In this document: piece after piece, positions 6,213 to 8,614 of the stretch | Layout of the letters: the number at the start of each line of letters is the position of its first letter | Position numbering within the stretch: position 1 is the first letter of the stretch | Translations under genes and position numbers: made by a program | Source: Candidatus Acetothermia bacterium | GTDB taxonomy: Bacteria; Bipolaricaulota; Bipolaricaulia; UBA7950 | Reading direction: 5' to 3' | Length of the DNA stretch: 8,614 nucleotides | NCBI GenBank assembly: GCA_003535305.1 | Contig: DOHL01000161.1 | Coordinates: 1 to 8,614, forward strand | Notes under the pieces: model-generated | The model's input: only the letters and a program-made list of their open reading frames with translations | What the model was told of the DNA's origin: nothing | The model's database searches: none

Positions 6213-7121
6213 TTACGTCACCGCAAGCATCCGCTGAAGGGCGCGGAGGGCGCCCGGCCTCATTGCAGACGGCACAGAGATCACCGGCTGTTGGTGTTGG
6301 AGAATTCGCAGCACACTATCGAGCGTGGTAAGTTTCATCGGCCGGCATGTCGGACCATCACCCACTGTGTGAAATTGCTTGCCGGGTACTCGCTTTCGCA
6401 GTTGGTAAAGTAGTCCGATCTCCGTAGCAATGATCAATTCGTTTGCGTCGGTCGTTTGCGCATAGCGGATCATGCCGGCAGTGCTTAAGACGGCATCAGC
6501 TACAGCTACTATTTCCGGTCGACATTCCGGATGGACCAATACCTGAGCAGCAGGATGATCATGACGCGCCGTTTCGATTTCACGCAGTGTGATCCGATCA
6601 TGGAGATAGCAATTCCCTGGGTAGCTGATCACTGTAACTTCTGTCTGTGTCGAGATGTAATGGCCCAGGTTACCGTCGGGAATGAATATAACTCCATCGG
6701 AATTAAGGCTTTCCACTACTGCCACCGCGTTCGCCGATGTGCACAAAATATCAGAATGTGCCTTTACATCCACAGTCGAATTTACGTAACAGATGACAGG
6801 TAAACCAGGATAACGGTCTTTCCACTCCTGAAGTGTGGGTGGGTCGATCTGAGCAGCCAGCGGACAGAGCGCTCCCTCTTCCGGCAGCAGGACAGGGCGA
6901 TCCGGATTGAGCAACACTGCTGTCTCCGCCATGAACCGCACGCCGCAAAATACGATCATTTCCGCGGTGAGATCTGTCGAACGACGAGCTAACTCAAGTG
7001 AGTCGCCGCAAAAATCAGCGATCTCCTGCACCTCAGGTCGTTGATAATTATGGGCGAGGATAACAGCGCCCAGAGAATCTTTTAACCGGCAGATTTGTTT
7101 TTGTAATGTAGCGCTATCCAT
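6213..7121 (-). CDS. nadA: Quinolinate synthase A
   Basis: A complete 302-residue NadA, close to the short form of about 300 residues known from Thermotoga and Pyrococcus. In this family iminoaspartate is condensed with dihydroxyacetone phosphate to quinolinate on a [4Fe-4S] cluster. Motifs: AVILAHNYQRPEVQEIADFC (19-38), GDSLELAR (39-46), VFCGVRFMAETA (57-68), ALCPLAAQI (84-92), CYVNSTVDVKAHSDILCTSANA (111-132), FIPDGNLGHYI (146-156), VHPECRPE (196-203), STAGMIRYA (213-221), IIATEIGLLYQLRK (230-243) and GPTCRPMK (256-263). By alignment from memory with the Thermotoga enzyme, the three cluster cysteines are C86, C171 and C259; all are present. An in-frame TAG 15 nt upstream makes the ATG at 7121 the start. 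It precedes nadC; nadB is not adjacent. Confidence 0.97.
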   Translation of the reverse strand: MDSATLQKQICRLKDSLGAVILAHNYQRPEVQEIADFCGDSLELARRSTDLTAEMIVFCGVRFMAETAVLLNPDRPVLLPEEGALCPLAAQIDPPTLQEWKDRYPGLPVICYVNSTVDVKAHSDILCTSANAVAVVESLNSDGVIFIPDGNLGHYISTQTEVTVISYPGNCYLHDRITLREIETARHDHPAAQVLVHPECRPEIVAVADAVLSTAGMIRYAQTTDANELIIATEIGLLYQLRKRVPGKQFHTVGDGPTCRPMKLTTLDSVLRILQHQQPVISVPSAMRPGALRALQRMLAVT

Positions 7122-7294
7122 CTTTATAACGAGCTATATTATATCTGATCGCAGAACGGCACCACAAGGAAAAGGATAAAAATTAGCGGGCAGTCGAAAT
7201 AAAGAAAGGCGCAAAAAACATTGCGATTTCAGCTTCAGATGGGTGTAATTCCGCACAGAAACGGTAGAGTTGCTATCTGAGGGGCTGTTGAGGA
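7122..7294. other. Divergent gap between nadA and the insertion sequence
   Basis: This 173-nt gap holds the probable nadA promoter near 7138-7167. Nothing else is recognisable: no gene and no RNA structure. It ends at the left inverted end of the insertion sequence. Confidence 0.4.
7138..7167 (-). promoter_or_regulatory. Probable nadA promoter
   Basis: On the minus strand a perfect -10 TATAAT (7143 down to 7138) is preceded, at an 18-nt spacing, by a weak -35 TTGTGG (7167-7162). Transcription would start only about 10 nt before the nadA ATG, a very short leader with only a poor AAAG ribosome site. The -10 is clear; the -35 is marginal. Confidence 0.45.
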
Positions 7295-7326
7295 GTTATA
7301 CTGAGCGTCATAAATACTTGCGCATA
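7295..7326 (+). repeat. Left terminal inverted repeat of the IS630 element
   Basis: The outer 13 nt (GTTATACTGAGCG) and the inner 7 nt (GCGCATA) are identical to the reverse complement of the right end; the 12 nt between have six mismatches. Conserved outer and inner blocks suggest two transposase contact sites. Confidence 0.9.
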
Positions 7327-7350
7327 TAATTATTTTATGTTATTATGCGC
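7320..7350 (+). promoter_or_regulatory. Transposase promoter region with palindromic GCGCATA/TATGCGC
   Basis: A perfect -10-like TATAAT lies at 7325-7330; an alternative is TTGCGC (7319-7324) with TATTAT (7341-7346) at a 16-nt spacing. The inner terminal-repeat heptamer GCGCATA (7320-7326) is repeated in inverted form as TATGCGC (7344-7350), 2 nt before the transposase ATG, bracketing the promoter. This suggests transposase self-repression, which is an inference. Confidence 0.45.
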
Positions 7351-7352
7351 GA

Positions 7353-8397
7353 ATGAAAAAAACAACGATTTCCGATGCTGAAATTATCGTATTCGCTCTG
7401 CAGGATGAGATTCGCCGGTCTCATGAAGCGCGTTATGATCATCGGCTGCACGCTGTCCTTTTAGTTGCCCAAGGCTTGAGTTGCCGAAAAGTCGCCCAAT
7501 TGCTTGGAGACTCACCAAGAGCTGTTGCATATTGGGCGAGGCGCTTTGAAGATGAAGGGCTTGCCGGTTTAGCTGAGGCTGAACGTCCTGGACGTCCTCG
7601 ACGGCTTCAACCTGACCAATTAAACCAAATAGATGGGGCTTTGCGTAACTCACCTTCAGATTACGGACTTTCAGTAAATCTATGGGACGGAAAAACGTTG
7701 TCTGCATTTATTCAAAAACAATTCGGAATCGATCTGGGTGTTCGGCAATGTCAAAGGTTGTTTCGACAGTTTGGGTTCAGATTGCGCAAGCCCCGACCTA
7801 TGATCGCCCATGCTGATCCTAACGAGCAGTTAAGGTTTAAAAAAAATTCTAAAGCTTTCAAAAGATAAAAATGTTGACCTATGGGCAACAGACGAGGTTC
7901 ATTTTCAATAGCACGGGTCACGCTGTCGCATGTGGGTCCCACCGGAAATAAAAGACCCGATTTTACTACATCATCCAACTCGAAAGAGTATAGGTTATTT
8001 TGGTGCGGTTCGGCTAAGAGACGGCAAGTTTACATATCGTATAGAGATGGATAAATTTAATTCTGAAACCTTTTTTACTTTCCTTAAGCAGCTACGGTGC
8101 ATTAGTTGCCACTCAGGTCGCCGTGTAGTTCTCATTGCTGATAATGCAAGGTATCATCATGGTTTATTGCATAAAGAATGGCGACAGAACTGTTCGGATC
8201 GTTTCAGTATTAAATTTTTGCCTCCTTATAGCCCAGAACTCAATCCTATTGAACGTATTTGGAGACTAACTCGCCGTTTGGCGATTCATAATCGACATTT
8301 TCCGTCATTGGAAAATGTCGTACAAACAGTGGAAAAAGTTTTCTTAAAGTGGAAAAATGGAAACGATACCTTAAGAAGGTTATGCGCATTTAAATAA
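7353..8397 (+). pseudogene. IS630-family transposase, disrupted by a frameshift and an in-frame TAG
   Basis: The first part (7353-7868, 171 codons) carries the N-terminal helix-turn-helix region (LSCRKVAQLLGDSPRAVAYWARRFEDEGLAGL) and the Pro-rich and winged-helix segment up to FRQFGFRLRKPRP. The protein then leaves frame at an A8 tract (7839-7846). The next frame continues with LKKILKLSKDKNVDLWATDEVHFQ, meets TAG at 7909-7911, and goes on HGSRCRMWVPPE to the end at 8397. The catalytic DDE triad survives across the pieces: D in ATDEVHF (7891), D in LIADNARYHH (8140) and E in NPIERIW (8251). Repaired, the protein would be about 345 residues, normal for the family. The ATG at 7930 is an internal methionine, not a real start. 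The gene's 3' end runs into the right inverted repeat. The shift could be programmed, but the TAG still blocks the product. Confidence 0.9.
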
Positions 8398-8412
8398 GGC
8401 GCTCAGTATAAC
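8381..8412 (-). repeat. Right terminal inverted repeat of the IS630 element
   Basis: TATGCGC (8381-8387) and CGCTCAGTATAAC (8400-8412) are the reverse complements of the conserved blocks at the left end. The transposase stop codon (8395-8397) lies inside the repeat. Confidence 0.9.
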
Positions 8413-8451
8413 ACCCCAAACCGGAGGGGATAAAGGGTCGGGTCTCCACAC

Positions 8452-8484
8452 TTGACATACATATTAGAGTAGTTTTGATATAAT
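8452..8484 (+). promoter_or_regulatory. Promoter-like sequence before the IS200-like gene
   Basis: Perfect TTGACA (8452-8457) and perfect TATAAT (8479-8484) are 21 nt apart, longer than the usual 16-18. Either the spacing has been altered by an insertion or only one hexamer is used. The preceding GGGTCGGGTCT (8436-8446) resembles, from memory, sequence often seen ahead of such transposase genes. Confidence 0.4.
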
Positions 8485-8522
8485 CTTTTCCAATACTAAA
8501 GATAAAGCAGAAGGAATTTTTT

Positions 8523-8609
8523 ATGGCCAGACCCTTAAGGATTGAATACAGCGGTGCCTTTTATCACATTATCCAAAGAGGTAATGAAAAAAAGGTTCCT
8601 CACGCTTGA
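8523..8609 (+). pseudogene. IS200-like / REP-associated tyrosine transposase, N-terminal fragment
   Basis: The ATG is preceded by a good Shine-Dalgarno (AAGGA, 8511-8515). The encoded MARPLRIEYSGAFYHIIQRG followed by NEKK is the conserved N-terminus of Y1-type (HUH/tyrosine) transposases of the REP-associated group, which usually run to 200-300 residues. After NEKK the family continues with an I-F-x-D/E-D segment. Here the frame reads VPHA and closes at TGA 8607-8609 after 28 codons. Neither shifting frame at the A7 tract before that point nor either other frame restores the family sequence in the few bases left. The catalytic His-x-His and Tyr would lie beyond the window. It may be truncated by another junction or simply decayed. 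Confidence 0.7.
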
Positions 8610-8614
8610 GTTAA

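Larger units (their letters stand above)
7295..8412 (+). mobile_element. IS630-family insertion sequence, about 1.1 kb, inactive transposase
   Basis: The element is bounded by 32-nt imperfect inverted ends (7295-7326 and 8381-8412, 26 of 32 positions matching) and carries one broken IS630-type transposase gene. Members of this family insert at TA and duplicate it. Here TA at 7297-7298 and TA at 8409-8410 can be that duplication, with the mobile part running from TACTGAGCG (7299) to CGCTCAGTA (ending 8408), 1110 nt. The extra matching GT and AC outside would then reflect a GTTAAC target. Size, ends and transposase all fit the family. It looks more AT-rich than the nad genes beside it, as expected for an acquired element. 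Confidence 0.9.

Noticed and set aside
7909..7911. TAG in the transposase read as pyrrolysine or by programmed readthrough
   Set aside because: No supporting structure or machinery is visible; a single C-to-T change from a Gln codon explains it.
7930..8397. Separate downstream transposase gene starting at ATG 7930
   Set aside because: The methionine is internal to the conserved HGSRCRMWVPPE stretch, and the first catalytic Asp lies upstream of it, so this is the broken 3' part of a single gene.

Overview
The window reads as part of a bacterial chromosome, probably from an uncultured lineage. It has compact plus-strand operons, Shine-Dalgarno sites, a TTG start with an unusually good ribosome-binding site, a bacterial peptide-type ABC importer, the [4Fe-4S] enzyme NadA and two kinds of bacterial transposable element. 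No marker gene allows a phylum call. The iron-sulfur NadA fits an anaerobic or microaerobic life but does not prove it.

Left part (1-2702, plus strand): the 3' end of a gene for a family-5 extracytoplasmic substrate-binding protein, then two complete inner-membrane permease genes of the DppB and DppC type. A hairpin with a 14-pair stem lies between the binding-protein gene and the first permease gene. No ATPase gene follows, so the energising subunits must be upstream of the window or elsewhere.

Middle (2837-4785, plus strand): an exported protein with seven repeats of about 53 residues, which look like a seven-bladed beta-propeller, followed by about four membrane spans. Its stop codon overlaps by 4 nt the GTG start of a small protein with two predicted membrane spans. 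I do not recognise this pair as a known system. It is the best candidate here for something undescribed.

Right-middle (4972-7121, minus strand): nadA (quinolinate synthase) followed by nadC (quinolinate phosphoribosyltransferase), two of the three steps of de novo NAD synthesis from aspartate. nadB is not between them. The 392-nt spacer is instead full of short repeats: a G-rich heptamer array on the transcribed strand, an octamer array, a perfect hairpin and a 38-nt-period repeat.

Right end (7295-8614): an IS630-family insertion sequence with 32-bp inverted ends, a probable TA target duplication, and a transposase broken by a frameshift in an A8 tract and by an in-frame TAG. It is followed by the N-terminus of an IS200-like/REP-associated tyrosine transposase whose reading frame closes after 28 codons. 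This end is a mobile-element accumulation site beside the nadA promoter.
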